From an uncultured Caproiciproducens sp. (GTDB lineage: Bacteria > Bacillota > Clostridia > Oscillospirales > Acutalibacteraceae), in the NCBI RefSeq assembly GCF_963664915.1, contig NZ_OY761810.1, positions 1,564,661-1,628,660 on the forward strand: a stretch of 64,000 nucleotides of DNA, written 5' to 3'. The position numbers and the translations under genes are program-made. The stretch's first letter is position 1, and each line of letters begins with the position of its first letter. Below, piece by piece: positions 63,938 through 64,000 of the stretch. The notes under the pieces were generated by a model, which was given only the letters and a program-made list of their open reading frames with translations, searched no databases and was not told the DNA's origin.

Positions 63938-64000
63938 CTGAACAATTATCTGTTAAGCGACATATCCAACCCGGAATCCATCGGCCTTTACGTAAAGCTT
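63928..64000 (+). CDS. Start of a following gene (partial, uncertain frame)
   Basis: An ATG at 63928 overlaps the end of the DUF2156 gene and stays open to the window edge (24 codons). The frame in register with DUF2156 after its stop (LLSDISNPESIGLYVKL) also looks like coding sequence, so the true frame cannot be settled here. GGAGG is nine bases before the ATG. Confidence 0.35.
   Translation, partial: MDITEQLSVKRHIQPGIHRPLRKA

Overview
The window reads as chromosome of an anaerobic, nitrogen-fixing, probably spore-forming Firmicute of the class Clostridia. The pointers are a clostridial-type nif operon (fused nifN-B, homocitrate synthase split into two genes, nifI1/nifI2 between nifH and nifD, a C. 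pasteurianum-type 2Fe-2S ferredoxin), an Ech-type energy-converting NiFe hydrogenase, desulfoferrodoxin, BglG/LicT antitermination, GEMM-I and yjdF riboswitches, and AGGAGG ribosome sites. The genus cannot be named from sequence alone; an Oscillospiraceae/Ruminococcaceae-like relative is a guess.

Layout. 1-3.6 kb: tail of an unknown gene and a giant collagen-like surface protein (-). 3.7-8.9 kb: three-gene ABC exporter (-) divergent from a NarL-type two-component system (+). 9.0-10.1 kb: methylglyoxal synthase with a Crh/HPr-like partner, then a gene fossil. 10.2-23.8 kb: one 13-gene minus-strand operon, nifH-nifI1-nifI2-nifD-nifK-nifE-nifN-B-fdx-nifV(omega)-nifV(alpha)-modA-modB-modC, making nitrogenase, its cofactor and its molybdate supply. 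Divergent from nifH are an AnfO-family gene and an unknown Cys-tailed protein. 25.6-30.4 kb: antiterminator, NanE, a GlcNAc/glucose-class PTS (EIICB, EIIA) and two HPr paralogues. 30.4-37.4 kb: AI-2E-type permease, then a GntR regulator divergent from a hexuronate operon (dehydrogenase, uxaB, uxaA) that decays into a TRAP-permease fragment and an orphan VOC domain. 37.5-39.3 kb: ABC-F protein. 39.4-49.4 kb: echABCDEF-hypAFCDE on the minus strand. 49.8-53.5 kb: B12-type radical SAM protein, desulfoferrodoxin, encapsulin and its ferritin-like cargo. 53.7-55.1 kb: PhzF-like protein and yjdF under its riboswitch. 55.1-59.6 kb: CheY-CheX fusion, CheX, and a cheW-MCP operon behind a c-di-GMP-I riboswitch with terminator. 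59.8-60.6 kb: a tyrosine recombinase inside a perfect 30-bp inverted repeat. 60.9-64 kb: a secreted repeat protein and a DUF2156 protein.

The most interesting structure is the 826-bp segment 59790-60615. It looks like a self-contained invertible DNA switch. Its left end lies about 48 bp upstream of the c-di-GMP riboswitch of the cheW-MCP operon, and a perfect TATAAT abuts its right repeat pointing outward, so inversion would aim that element at the riboswitch. This would stack phase variation on second-messenger control of chemotaxis. Other leads are a Crh-like gene beside mgsA, HPr paralogues lacking Ser46, an orphan AnfO next to a Mo nitrogenase, and an encapsulin operon with a Fur/PerR-like box.
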